From Polaribacter sp. Hel1_85 (GTDB taxonomy: Bacteria; Bacteroidota; Bacteroidia; Flavobacteriales; Flavobacteriaceae), in the NCBI RefSeq assembly GCF_000766795.1, contig NZ_JPDS01000002.1, positions 377,001 through 441,000 of the forward strand: a DNA stretch of 64,000 nucleotides. Direction: 5' to 3'. The notes beneath the pieces are model-generated. The model saw only the letters and a list, made by a program, of their open reading frames with translations, ran no database searches and was not told where the DNA came from. Positions 49,978-59,300 of this stretch are shown piece after piece. Made by a program: the position numbers and the translations under genes. Each line of letters begins with the position of its first letter. Position 1 is the first letter of the stretch.

Positions 49978-50889
49978 ATGACACTAGCTACTTACATAAA
50001 CGATTTATTATACAGATACGATTGCGTAATTGTACCAGACTTTGGCGGATTTGTTACCAATAGAATTGGTGCAAAAGTGAATCACTTTACACACACTTTT
50101 TCTCCACCTACAAAACAGGTAACATTTAACAGTCTGTTAAAACATAATGATGGTTTATTAGCTAACTACATTGCTTCTGCAGAGAACATCTCTTTCGAGA
50201 AAGCTTCTACCGCTATTTCTTTATCTGTAATTAAATGGCAAAACGAATTACAATCTAAATCTGTAGAGATTGATAATTTAGGTGTTTTATCATTAAACAA
50301 TGAAAAACAAATTGTTTTTGAACCTAATACCGAAGTTAATTACTTAACAGAATCTTTTGGTTTAGCAACTGTAGAATCTTCTGCAATTTCTAGATACAAA
50401 CAACAAGTAAAACCTTTGATTCCTGTTCAAGAAAAAGTAGCCAAAAAAGGTATTCCTGCATTTATAAAATACGCTGCAACTGCTGCAATTTTATTAACAT
50501 TAGGTGTTGCTGGTTATAATGGTTATCAACAAAAGCAACAGAAAGAAGTACTTGCAAATCAAGAAAAAGCGATTCAAAAAAAGATACAATCTGCAACTTT
50601 TGTAATCTCTAATCCTTTACCAACCATTAATTTAAATGTTGTTAAAGAAACTTCTAAACCATTTCATATTGTTGCTGGAGCTTTTCAATTTGTAGAAAAT
50701 GCAGAAAAGAAAGTAAAGCAATTAAAAGCAAAAGGTTTTGACGCCAAAATAATTGGAGTTAACAAATGGGGACTTACTCAAGTAACTTTTAATAGTTATG
50801 CAGATCGTAACGAAGCAACTAACAATCTTTACAAGATTCAAGATACTGTTTCTAAAGATGCTTGGTTATTGATAAAAAAGTTAAACTAG
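49978..50889 (+). CDS. HU-CCDC81 and SPOR domain protein
   Basis: A 303-residue protein: an N-terminal HU-CCDC81-like pair of domains (1-145; YDCVIVPDFGGFVTNRIGA, TFNSLLKHNDGLLANYIAS), one membrane helix (about 160-178, FIKYAATAAILLTLGVAGY), a coiled linker and a C-terminal SPOR domain (about 225-303; FHIVAGAFQFVENAEKKVKQ, GVNKWGLTQVTF, SYADRNEA). SPOR domains bind denuded septal peptidoglycan, so a division-site role with DNA contact on the cytoplasmic side is likely. The promoter is only 5 bp before the start. Confidence 0.9.
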   Translation: MTLATYINDLLYRYDCVIVPDFGGFVTNRIGAKVNHFTHTFSPPTKQVTFNSLLKHNDGLLANYIASAENISFEKASTAISLSVIKWQNELQSKSVEIDNLGVLSLNNEKQIVFEPNTEVNYLTESFGLATVESSAISRYKQQVKPLIPVQEKVAKKGIPAFIKYAATAAILLTLGVAGYNGYQQKQQKEVLANQEKAIQKKIQSATFVISNPLPTINLNVVKETSKPFHIVAGAFQFVENAEKKVKQLKAKGFDAKIIGVNKWGLTQVTFNSYADRNEATNNLYKIQDTVSKDAWLLIKKLN

Positions 50890-50939
50890 TTCAATTTTTC
50901 TTTATCATTTTTTAACTTCACTTTTAAATAAGTGATTGT

Positions 50940-50947
50940 TATCTTTG
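50940..50947 (+). promoter_or_regulatory. -7 box for the thioesterase gene
   Basis: TATCTTTG, 16 bp before the ATG, giving a very short leader; -33 TTG not evident. Confidence 0.55.
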
Positions 50948-50963
50948 CCTAAAATATTTTTTG

Positions 50964-51473
50964 ATGGAAGCAAAAACTCCAAAAGAATCTTTAACCGTTC
51001 TTACTGACTTAGTTTTACCTGGTGAAACAAATTTTTTAGACAACCTTTTTGGTGGAGAATTATTAGCGAGAATGGATAGAGCCTGTAGCATTGCTGCTAG
51101 AAGACATTCTAGACAAATTGTAGTTACTGCATCTGTAAATCATGTAGCTTTTAGCAAACCTATTCCTGTTGGAAGTGTAGTAACTGTAGAAGCAAAGGTT
51201 TCTAGAGCTTTTAAATCTTCTATGGAAACGTATGTTGATGTCTGGACAGAAGACAGACTATCTGGATCTAGAACAAAAGTAAATGAAGGTATCTATACTT
51301 TTGTTGCAGTTGATGAAGTTGGAAAACCTGTTACAATTCCACAAATTACACCAGAAACTGATTTAGAAAAAAAACGTTTTGAAGGAGCTCTTAGACGTAA
51401 ACAATTAAGTTTAGTATTAGCTGGTAAGTTAAATGCACATGATGCAACTGCTTTAAAAGCTTTGTTTAATTAA
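50964..51473 (+). CDS. Acyl-CoA thioesterase (hotdog fold)
   Basis: A 169-residue hotdog protein of the YciA/ACOT type, hydrolysing acyl-CoA. NFLDNLFGGELLARMDRA (23-40) carries the conserved GG and catalytic Asp38; HSRQIVVTASVNHVAFSKPI and YTFVAVDEVGKP follow. A TTG codon directly before the ATG would give one extra Met, so I use the ATG at 50964. The MscS-like gene follows after 15 bp. Confidence 0.92.
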   Translation: MEAKTPKESLTVLTDLVLPGETNFLDNLFGGELLARMDRACSIAARRHSRQIVVTASVNHVAFSKPIPVGSVVTVEAKVSRAFKSSMETYVDVWTEDRLSGSRTKVNEGIYTFVAVDEVGKPVTIPQITPETDLEKKRFEGALRRKQLSLVLAGKLNAHDATALKALFN

Positions 51474-51488
51474 TTAAATTCTATTTTT

Positions 51489-51992
51489 ATGGAAGTACTC
51501 AACTATAAAATAATCTATTCTGTTGCTATATTTATTGTAGCCTTTTTTATCCGTTTATTGATTACGAATTCATTAAAGAAAATTCAAACAAAATTTGGGT
51601 TTCAAAAAGCTAGAATCTTAGTTACCAATAAAATAATTACAATTCTAATTTATATTAATGTAATTGTATTTATCTCTTTTATATGGGGAGTTGATGAAAA
51701 ACAGTTACTAGTTTATATCTCGTCTTTTTTAACCATTTTAGGTATTGCATTTTTTGCACAATGGTCTATTCTTTCTAATATTACTGCTGGTATAATTTTA
51801 TTTATTAATTACCCAGTAAAAATAGGAGACACAATTACAATTTTAGAAAAAGACAATAATATTACAGGTGAAATTAGAGATATTGGTGCATTCTTTATCA
51901 CATTAAGAACACCTGAAAAAGAATTAATTACATTACCTAATGCTATTATTCTTCAGAAAAATATTAAATATTCTCCTCAGCCAGAAAATTAA
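51489..51992 (+). CDS. Small MscS-like mechanosensitive channel
   Basis: A 167-residue minimal MscS: three membrane helices (about 8-27, 45-65, 72-105) with the pore helix GIAFFAQWSILSNITAGIILFI, followed only by the beta domain (VKIGDTITILEKDNNITGEIRDIGAFFI, LPNAIILQKNI). The large C-terminal alpha/beta cage of E. coli MscS is absent. It ends one base before the convergent EnvC gene. Confidence 0.85.
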   Translation: MEVLNYKIIYSVAIFIVAFFIRLLITNSLKKIQTKFGFQKARILVTNKIITILIYINVIVFISFIWGVDEKQLLVYISSFLTILGIAFFAQWSILSNITAGIILFINYPVKIGDTITILEKDNNITGEIRDIGAFFITLRTPEKELITLPNAIILQKNIKYSPQPEN

Positions 51993-51993
51993 T

Positions 51994-53229
51994 TTACCTT
52001 TTTAAAATCCAAGAAGAAGGATTTAAACGTGTAGTATTTTTAAATAAAACAAAAATAAGTTTGGTCTTTTTAGAAACCTTATCAGTAAAAATCTGACCTA
52101 TTTTTTGTCCAGTTGTAATTTTATCGCCTTTTTTAACATAGGTTTTTTCTAGGTTATTATATGATGAAATATAATTTCCATGCTGAATTAAAACATTCTT
52201 TCTCCCTTCAGAACTTAATAAAACATTTAATACGTTTCCGTTAAAAATAGCTTTTGCTTCTTTACCATGTTTGGTTACAATATGCAAACCTGTACCATTT
52301 ACAGTAATTCCTGGAAATGAAGGATGAGGTTGTTTACCAAATCTTCTAACAATAATACCTTCATTAACAGGCCAAGGTAGTTTTCCTTTATTGAGCTCAA
52401 ATTTTGTAGCTAAAGCTTTTGCTTCGGGACTTAAAATAAACTCATTCTTCTTAACCGATTTTGTCTTATTCTTTAATTTTTCTCTTGCTATTCTATTTGC
52501 TCGTGCAATTTCTTCACGTATTTTTTTATCAATTTTAGCAACAACTCTTTTTTCTTCTTTAATTTTATTCTGGAGCTCTTTCTTATACTTATTCTCTTTT
52601 TTCTTAATGGTAGTTATTAACTTTTCTTGGTTCTTTTTATCAGATTCTATTTCCTTTTTTTGCTGCTTTTCTGATAAAATTAAAGTATCTTTTACTCTCT
52701 TTTGAAACAGTAGAGAGTCATTCATTTGTTGAACTTCATTTGTTTTAACAACAATTTCTTCTCCTTGGTTTTTTCTAAAAGAAGTATATTGTTTCATATA
52801 CTCTAACCTTTTATAAGCTTGATAAAAATTTTGCGAAGAGAGTAAAAACATCGTTCTACTTTGTTGAGATTTACTTTTGTACGATTTAAAAATCATATCT
52901 GCATAATCCTTTTTTAAATCAACTAATTTTTTATTTAACTTTTTAAGCTCAGCTTCATTTACACCAATTTCTTTCGATAATATTTTTGCTTCAGAATTAA
53001 TAGTTGATATTAGTTTAGCTCTAACTTCAATTTTTTTATTGATATCTTTTAAGTCTTCTAAAGCATTTTTTTCTTTCTTCTTTTCATTAAAAAGTAATGT
53101 ATTTACCTGTTTTATTTCTTTATTCAGCTTTTTGCGCTGCGCCTCTAATTGTTTTCTAGTCTGACCAAAAACAGAAAAAACGCTTAGAAAAAAAATTAAA
53201 ATCGGTATGTAAATTTTTTTACTTTTCAC
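51994..53229 (-). CDS. EnvC-like murein hydrolase activator with degenerate LytM domain
   Basis: A 411-residue exported protein starting at GTG, with a signal peptide, a long coiled coil (about 25-265) and a LytM/M23-type domain (about 275-411; LPWPVNEGIIVRRFG, GTGLHIVTKHGKEAKAIFNG, GNYISSYNNLEKTYVKKGD). The zinc ligands of active M23 enzymes are lost (GLHIVTKHG in place of HxxxD, FVLFKN in place of HxH), so it should activate amidases rather than cut murein, as EnvC does with FtsEX in E. coli. ftsX is in this window at 31.7 kb. Its start shares one base with the DUF4292 stop (TAGTG). Confidence 0.9.
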   Translation of the reverse strand: MKSKKIYIPILIFFLSVFSVFGQTRKQLEAQRKKLNKEIKQVNTLLFNEKKKEKNALEDLKDINKKIEVRAKLISTINSEAKILSKEIGVNEAELKKLNKKLVDLKKDYADMIFKSYKSKSQQSRTMFLLSSQNFYQAYKRLEYMKQYTSFRKNQGEEIVVKTNEVQQMNDSLLFQKRVKDTLILSEKQQKKEIESDKKNQEKLITTIKKKENKYKKELQNKIKEEKRVVAKIDKKIREEIARANRIAREKLKNKTKSVKKNEFILSPEAKALATKFELNKGKLPWPVNEGIIVRRFGKQPHPSFPGITVNGTGLHIVTKHGKEAKAIFNGNVLNVLLSSEGRKNVLIQHGNYISSYNNLEKTYVKKGDKITTGQKIGQIFTDKVSKKTKLIFVLFKNTTRLNPSSWILKR

Positions 53230-54002
53230 TATAATTTAATTTGCTTGTAACCTTTTGGAATTGAAAATGACGTGTTAACTTCCGTATTAAAAAGCACAGA
53301 TTTTACAACAAAATCTATGTTTGTAAACTTACCAGGTTGTTTTGCTTTAATATTTATTTCTGATGGAAAAATTGCATCATCAACAACATTATAAGAAGGA
53401 TATAAAACATCCAAACGTTGGTTTTTTACAGCGTTAACAATAGATTGTTTATCTAATTTATAATGAGAAGGATTTACAGCAAAGAAAACATCAAATAAAT
53501 CCTCTTGTTTTTTTGGCGATAAAACATAAGAATTATCCTGTATAATTACCTTTTGCTTTTGCTCCTTAACATTCATTAAAGACTGCCCCAATAATAAATT
53601 TTGAAGTTGGTTAAAGTTAATATCTGTTCCTAACATTTTTTTAAGCATAGAAAAATCTCCATCAAAATACTTTTTATTCAAGGAGGAATAAAACTGAACA
53701 GAAGTTGGAGTAATTTTCGCTTTAAAAAGGGTAATAAACTTCGTTCCTTTCAACCAAATAACTTCATCCTTTTTCATTCTGAAACTAACAGAAAAACTCT
53801 GTTTTAGTTTTCCGTTATTAAAACTTGCTTTCAATTTTGCATCTACTGTTTTTTTATCAAAATTAGATGCAACATGCTTTCTTGCTACTTTTTTAGCCGA
53901 CATTTCTTCGGCAACAATATTTGTTGAGTTCATTAAATTCTTTTTTGCTTTACAGGAAGTAAATACAATTACAAGAACCGCAAAATATTTTATAAATTTC
54001 AT
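53229..54002 (-). CDS. DUF4292 lipoprotein
   Basis: A 257-residue lipoprotein with lipobox FTSC (Cys17). Beta-rich, LolA/LppX-like sequence (ASFNNGKLKQSFSVSFRMK, IWLKGTKFITLFKAKITP, YDFSMLKKMLG-like phrases) fits DUF4292. It lies in a fixed Flavobacteriaceae gene order of nucleotidyltransferase, TPR, DUF4292 and EnvC, with 1-2 bp spacing. An envelope lipid or lipoprotein carrier role is possible. Confidence 0.88.
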   Translation of the reverse strand: MKFIKYFAVLVIVFTSCKAKKNLMNSTNIVAEEMSAKKVARKHVASNFDKKTVDAKLKASFNNGKLKQSFSVSFRMKKDEVIWLKGTKFITLFKAKITPTSVQFYSSLNKKYFDGDFSMLKKMLGTDINFNQLQNLLLGQSLMNVKEQKQKVIIQDNSYVLSPKKQEDLFDVFFAVNPSHYKLDKQSIVNAVKNQRLDVLYPSYNVVDDAIFPSEINIKAKQPGKFTNIDFVVKSVLFNTEVNTSFSIPKGYKQIKL

Positions 54003-54004
54003 TC

Positions 54005-54985
54005 TTAACTTTTAATTTTATTTGATTTCTCAATAAACTTTTTCTCCTCTTTAAAGTTACCTAAACCTTTGTAAGAAACTGCCATTTCATTGTAAAAATC
54101 TGCTTCCATTTCAACTTCTATAACAAAATCGATACCATTCTGTAAACTCTGTAACGCTTTTTTATATTTTTTCTGATAATTTAACACTCTTCCTTTCATT
54201 AAATACACATAAGGCTGCGCAGGAAAAAGCGAAATTCCTTCATTACTATACTTTAAAAGTACTTCAGAATTGTCTTTAGATTCTTCTAAAATTTGCTTTA
54301 AAATTGCGTAAGATTTATTAGTTTTAAATTGATCTTCTAAAGAACCAACATTGTTCTTTTTTTCTTCAACTACAGTATTTTTTTTTCTATTTTCTAAGTT
54401 CTTTTTTAATTTGATAAAGTTAGATGACAATGTATTATTATCTTCCATAACATTCATTAAAGAAATGGCTTTTTTATAATCTCTATGCTGTAAATATAAT
54501 TTAAGTAAATACTCTCTTTCTTTTAAATTGATAGCAGCCACTTTTTGTTGTACAGAAATTGCTTCAGAAACATTCCTGTCTTTTACATGGATTTTAACCA
54601 AATGCTTAAGCATCCATATATTTTCTGGATCTTTAAGCAGAGCTCTACTAATATATTCTTTAGCTAATAAGCTTTTATTAAGTTCAAAATAGTTTTTAGA
54701 AAACTCAAAGAAAACAGAAACCTCATCAGACAAAATTTGATTACAATTTTCTAAATTTTCAATCGCTTTTTGGTAATTTCCAATTGATTTTTCTGATAAA
54801 GCTTTAAAAAAAAATTGTTGAAAATTTAACTCTTTTTCTTCAGTTAAATCTTCTGCAATTGGAATACTGTCTTGAGAAAAAGTATTCAAAGAAAAAAGTA
54901 CAAAGAAAAGAGAAAAGAGAAATAACTCATACTTATACGCTTTTCTCTTTTCTTTAAAATTCTTTATCTTAATTCTGTTATTCAT
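54005..54985 (-). CDS. TPR repeat exported protein
   Basis: A 326-residue protein with an N-terminal hydrophobic segment (about 20-36, YELFLFSLFFVLFSLNTFS) and at least five tetratricopeptide-like helix pairs (IGNYQKAIENLENC, LAKEYISRALLKDPENIW, QPYVYLMKGRVLNYQKKYKK, EMAVSYKGLGNFKEEKK). It probably acts as a periplasmic or surface scaffold. Its ATG immediately follows the nucleotidyltransferase stop codon, with no gap. Confidence 0.87.
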   Translation of the reverse strand: MNNRIKIKNFKEKRKAYKYELFLFSLFFVLFSLNTFSQDSIPIAEDLTEEKELNFQQFFFKALSEKSIGNYQKAIENLENCNQILSDEVSVFFEFSKNYFELNKSLLAKEYISRALLKDPENIWMLKHLVKIHVKDRNVSEAISVQQKVAAINLKEREYLLKLYLQHRDYKKAISLMNVMEDNNTLSSNFIKLKKNLENRKKNTVVEEKKNNVGSLEDQFKTNKSYAILKQILEESKDNSEVLLKYSNEGISLFPAQPYVYLMKGRVLNYQKKYKKALQSLQNGIDFVIEVEMEADFYNEMAVSYKGLGNFKEEKKFIEKSNKIKS

Positions 54986-56002
54986 TTAGGTTAATTCTGT
55001 ATAATCACCAATACTTACAGAAGTATATTTCCCATTATATTTTGCATGATTTCCAATCATTGCGTTGTCTAAATCTGCATTAGAAATTTCTACATTAGAT
55101 TGTATTAAAGAATTAATAATAGTAGAATTTTCTACAACACTATTAGCTCCTATAGACACATAAGGTCCTATTTTTGTATTTTTTAAAACAACATTTTCTC
55201 CTATAAAACAAGGTTGAATAATTTCTGAATTTTCTAAAACCACATCTTTAGAAACTAAATTATTTCCAGCTTCATACTCAAATCCTAAAACTTGTTTGTT
55301 TGTATCTACAGTTGGATCTTTTTTACCACAATCCATCCAAGCATTAACAGTTCCAGGAATAAATTTTGCTCCTTGTTGCTTTAAAGACTCTAAAACATTT
55401 GTAAGTTGATATTCACCGTTTTCTCTTAAATCATTATCAATTAAATACTGAATTTCATTTCTAACTTTATCTCCATCTTTAAAATAATAGATTCCAATAA
55501 TTGCTAAATCTGAAACAAAATCTTTAGGCTTCTCAACAAAATCAGTAATATAACCATCTTTTAATTTTACAACTCCAAAAGCACTTGGGTCTTCTACTTG
55601 ACTTACCCAAATTGCTCCATCAGCATTTGCATCTAATTTAAAATCTGCTTTAAACAAAGTGTCTGCAAAAGCAACAACACAAGGTCCGTTTAAAGATTCT
55701 TTAGCACAATATATTGCATGAGCTGTTCCTAAAGCTTCTTCTTGTACATAAACAGAACCTTTAGCACCTAATTCCTCAGCAATTTTAATTAATTTTTCTG
55801 ATGTATCAGCAGGAAATCCTTTTGCAGAAGGTCCAATGATAAAAGCTATCTCTTCTATTTTCTGGTTTACTACTGATGTAATATCTTCTACCAAACGCTG
55901 TACAATTGGTTTACCTGCTATTACAGTTAAAGGTTTTGGAATCGTTAAAGTATGAGGTCTTAAACGAGACCCAATTCCTGCCATTGGTACAATTATCTTC
56001 AT
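54986..56002 (-). CDS. Sugar-phosphate nucleotidyltransferase
   Basis: A 338-residue enzyme. KIIVPMAGIGSRLRPHTLTIPKPL is split over the first 25 residues and carries the GxGxRLxPxT nucleotide-binding motif; ADTLFKADF holds the metal-binding Asp, and DFVEKPKDF the substrate Lys. The C-terminus is a left-handed beta helix with hexapeptide repeats (GENVVLKNTKIGPYVSIGANS). It transfers NMP to a sugar-1-phosphate, likely glucose or mannose type. The frame is open 12 codons further up, but the motif-bearing start is at 56002. Confidence 0.9.
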   Translation of the reverse strand: MKIIVPMAGIGSRLRPHTLTIPKPLTVIAGKPIVQRLVEDITSVVNQKIEEIAFIIGPSAKGFPADTSEKLIKIAEELGAKGSVYVQEEALGTAHAIYCAKESLNGPCVVAFADTLFKADFKLDANADGAIWVSQVEDPSAFGVVKLKDGYITDFVEKPKDFVSDLAIIGIYYFKDGDKVRNEIQYLIDNDLRENGEYQLTNVLESLKQQGAKFIPGTVNAWMDCGKKDPTVDTNKQVLGFEYEAGNNLVSKDVVLENSEIIQPCFIGENVVLKNTKIGPYVSIGANSVVENSTIINSLIQSNVEISNADLDNAMIGNHAKYNGKYTSVSIGDYTELT

Positions 56003-56107
56003 ATTTTTTTTATCAATTATAAGAACGCAATATACCACTTATTAAGAAATGTAAAAAGATAGATTTAAGTTTTACTCAACTTATCCCACTGAATACAGTT
56101 AGACAAC

Positions 56108-56149
56108 TCACTGTTTTCAGTGAGAAGAAAATTTCACGGTTTTCAGTGA
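56108..56149 (+). promoter_or_regulatory. Operator-like pair of 16-bp palindromes, upstream copy
   Basis: TCACTGTTTTCAGTGA (56108-56123), 10 nt, TCACGGTTTTCAGTGA (56134-56149). Centres are 26 bp apart, about two and a half helical turns. The second unit abuts the TTG of the promoter at 56150. A matching pair with the same 10-nt spacer end (AAAATT) and the same distance to a promoter lies at 60636-60677. Confidence 0.75.
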
Positions 56150-56180
56150 TTGTGATAATAACAATTAATTAATATGTTTG
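56150..56180 (+). promoter_or_regulatory. Subtilase gene promoter
   Basis: TTG (56150-56152), 20 nt, TATGTTTG (56173-56180). The TTG begins directly after the last base of the second palindrome. The leader to the ATG is about 180 nt. Confidence 0.7.
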
Positions 56181-56367
56181 TAGCGAATAATTTAAATTTT
56201 TATGCTTTTTTAACAATAAAGTGAGAAATATTTAAAAAAATTAATCAATAATCATCAAAAATTAATTTATTAAACCTTAGGAATTATAAGTCTTATCGTT
56301 TGGACTTTCAAAAAAATAGAGCGATAAAATTAATTCAAATAATCACTAATTTAAAAACACAGAAAAA

Positions 56368-59300
56368 ATGAAAAAAGGTTACTTAAGTAAACTTATTATG
56401 TTGGGAGTTTTTTTTACCCTAACATTCAATTTGAATGCACAAAAGAAAGTTGAACGAAAAAAAATTAGCGGTAAGTATAATATACAAAAGCTTTCCTCTT
56501 TAAAAAAGGGCTTTAAAGAAAAATCTATTATTGAAAAAGAAAAAGCAATTAAAATTGCAAAAGAAAAAGGTTGGCAAACCAAATTTACAACTAAAGATGG
56601 GCGCATGTTAGAGCTACAAAAAGTTGTTGATGGAAAACCAATTTATTATACAACATTTAACGTAGCTGCAGCTAAATCTACAAGAGTTGACCACCTAAAC
56701 TCTGGTGGTTCTTTAGGGCTAAACTTAGATGGACAAAATATGACTGCCTATGTTTGGGATGGTGGTGTTGCAAGAGCATCTCATCAAGAATATGATGGAG
56801 CTGGTGGAACAAATAGGTTTTCTACTGGAGATTCTGGTGCATTAAACTATCACTCTGCTCATGTAACAGGAACTATTATAGCTTCTGGAGTAGATGCTAA
56901 TGCAAAAGGAATGGCTTCTCATGCTGAAGCAATTGGATATGATTGGAACAGCGATTTAGCAGAAGCTACAACAGCTGCTACCAATGGTATGTTAATTTCT
57001 AACCACTCTTATGGTTATGCAGCAAGAAACTCACTTGGTCAAGTACAGTTACCACAATATTATTTTGGGGGTTATATTGAAGACTCTAGAGATTGGGATG
57101 ATATTATGTTTAACGCTCCAAATTATTTAATGGTAGTTGCTGCAGGTAATGATGGAACAGATGATACTGCAAACACAAACCCAACCGGTGGTTCTGGATT
57201 TGATAAATTAACAGGTCATTCAACATCAAAAAACAACTTAGTTGTTGCTGCTGCAAACGATGCAAACGTTGATGCAAATGGTAACTTAATAAGTACTACA
57301 ATTGCTACTTTTAGTAGTGAAGGACCTACTGATGATTTTCGTATAAAGCCAGATATTGCTGGTAATGGAGTTTCAGTATATTCTACATACGAAAATAGTG
57401 ACACAGCATATAGTTCTATTTCAGGTACATCAATGGCTTCACCAAATGTAGCTGGATCTTTACTATTATTACAACAACATGCTAATAATGTAAATGGTTC
57501 TTATATGAAGGCAGCAACTTTAAAAGGATTAGCATTACATACAGCAGATGATTCTGGTGTAACTGGACCTGATGCAGTTTTTGGATGGGGATTAATGAAT
57601 ACTAAAGCTGCAGCTGAAGCAATTACTCAAAATGGAAATGAATCTAAAATTGAAGAATTAACATTAACTTCAGGTCAAACTTATACAATTACTGTAGATT
57701 CTGATGGTGTTAATGATTTATTAGCATCTATATCTTGGACTGATAGAGCAGGAACAGCAAATACAGGAACTGTAAATTTAACAACACCTGTTTTAGTTAA
57801 TGATTTAGACATTAGAGTTTCTAAAGGAGCAACAACATACTTTCCTTATGAATTAACTGGAGCAACATCAAATGCGCAACAAGATAACAATGTTGACCCA
57901 TATGAAAGAGTAGATGTTTCAGGAGCATCAGGAACATATACAATTACTGTTACTAATAAAGGTTCTTTAACTGGTGGAAGCCAAAATTATTCTTTAATTA
58001 TTACCGGTTTAACAGGAACTCCAGTAGTTTGTAACGCTACAGTTCCAACAAATGTTAGTGCTACAAATGTATCTGATACAGAAGCAACTATTTCTTGGGA
58101 TGCTGTACCTGCTGCAACTTATGACGTGAGATATAGAGTTTCAGGAACAACTTCTTGGACAACTAATGCTGTTACTGGAAGTTCTACTGTTTTAAGTGGA
58201 CTATCTCTTACTACATCTTATGAAGTACAAGTTCGTAGTAAGTGTACTTCAGGAAATTCTGCTTATAGCTCTACTGCTAACTTTACAACTACAGAACTTC
58301 AATTAAACTATTGCACCTCTAATGGTAATAGTGTTGCAGATGAATATATTAGCAATGTAACAATGGGAAGTATTAACAATACAACAGGTGCATCAGGAAG
58401 TGGATATGCAGATTATACATCACAATCTACAAATCTTACCAAAGGTGCTTCAGAAACTATTACAATTACTCCAACTTGGACAGGAACTCAATATAACGAA
58501 GGTTATGGAGTGTTTATTGATTATAATAAAGATGGTGATTTTGCTGATAGTGGAGAAACTGTTTGGACAAATGCAGCTTCACAAACTACACCAGTAAGTG
58601 GAACTTTTACTGTACCAGCTTCTGCTGTTTCAGGTGCAACTACAATGCGTGTTGTTATGCAGTATAATACAATACCTTCTGCTTGTGGTTCATATGATTA
58701 TGGAGAAACAGAAGATTACACAGTTGTTATTGCATCTTCAGGACCTGATACAATAGCACCAGTGATTACATTAAATGGTGCATCAACAATAAATTTAAAT
58801 GTTGGTGACACATATAACGACCAAGGAGCAACTGCAACTGATAATGTTGATGGAAATTTAACATCAAGTATTGTTACTACTGGAACTGTAAATACAAATG
58901 TTGTAGGATCTTATACTATAAATTATAATGTAAGTGATGCTGCAGGAAATCCAGCAACTCAAGTTTCTAGAACTGTAAATGTTAGTGATGGTACTGCACC
59001 AGTAATAACATTAAACGGAGCATCAACAATTAACTTAAATGTTGGTGATACTTATACTGAACAAGGAGCAACTGCAACTGATAATGTTGATGGAAATTTA
59101 ACTTCAAGTATTGTTATAACTGGGTCAGTAAACACAAATTTAGCAGGAACTTATGCTATAAACTACAATGTAAGTGATGCTGCAGGAAACCCAGCAACTC
59201 AAGTTTCAAGAACTGTAAATGTAAATAATGTTAGTACAGGTGGTTGTACAAATGGTGTTTCAACTTTCCCTTATAATGAAGGATTTGAAAATACTTTAGG

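Larger units (their letters stand above)
56003..56367. other. 365-bp intergenic region upstream of the subtilase gene
   Basis: This gap holds a phased pair of 16-bp palindromes (56108-56149), a promoter directly after them (56150-56180) and then about 180 bp of AT-rich leader (56187-56367) where I see no reading frame or strong hairpin. A weaker relative of the palindrome (CACTGAATACAGTT) lies near 56087. Confidence 0.7.
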
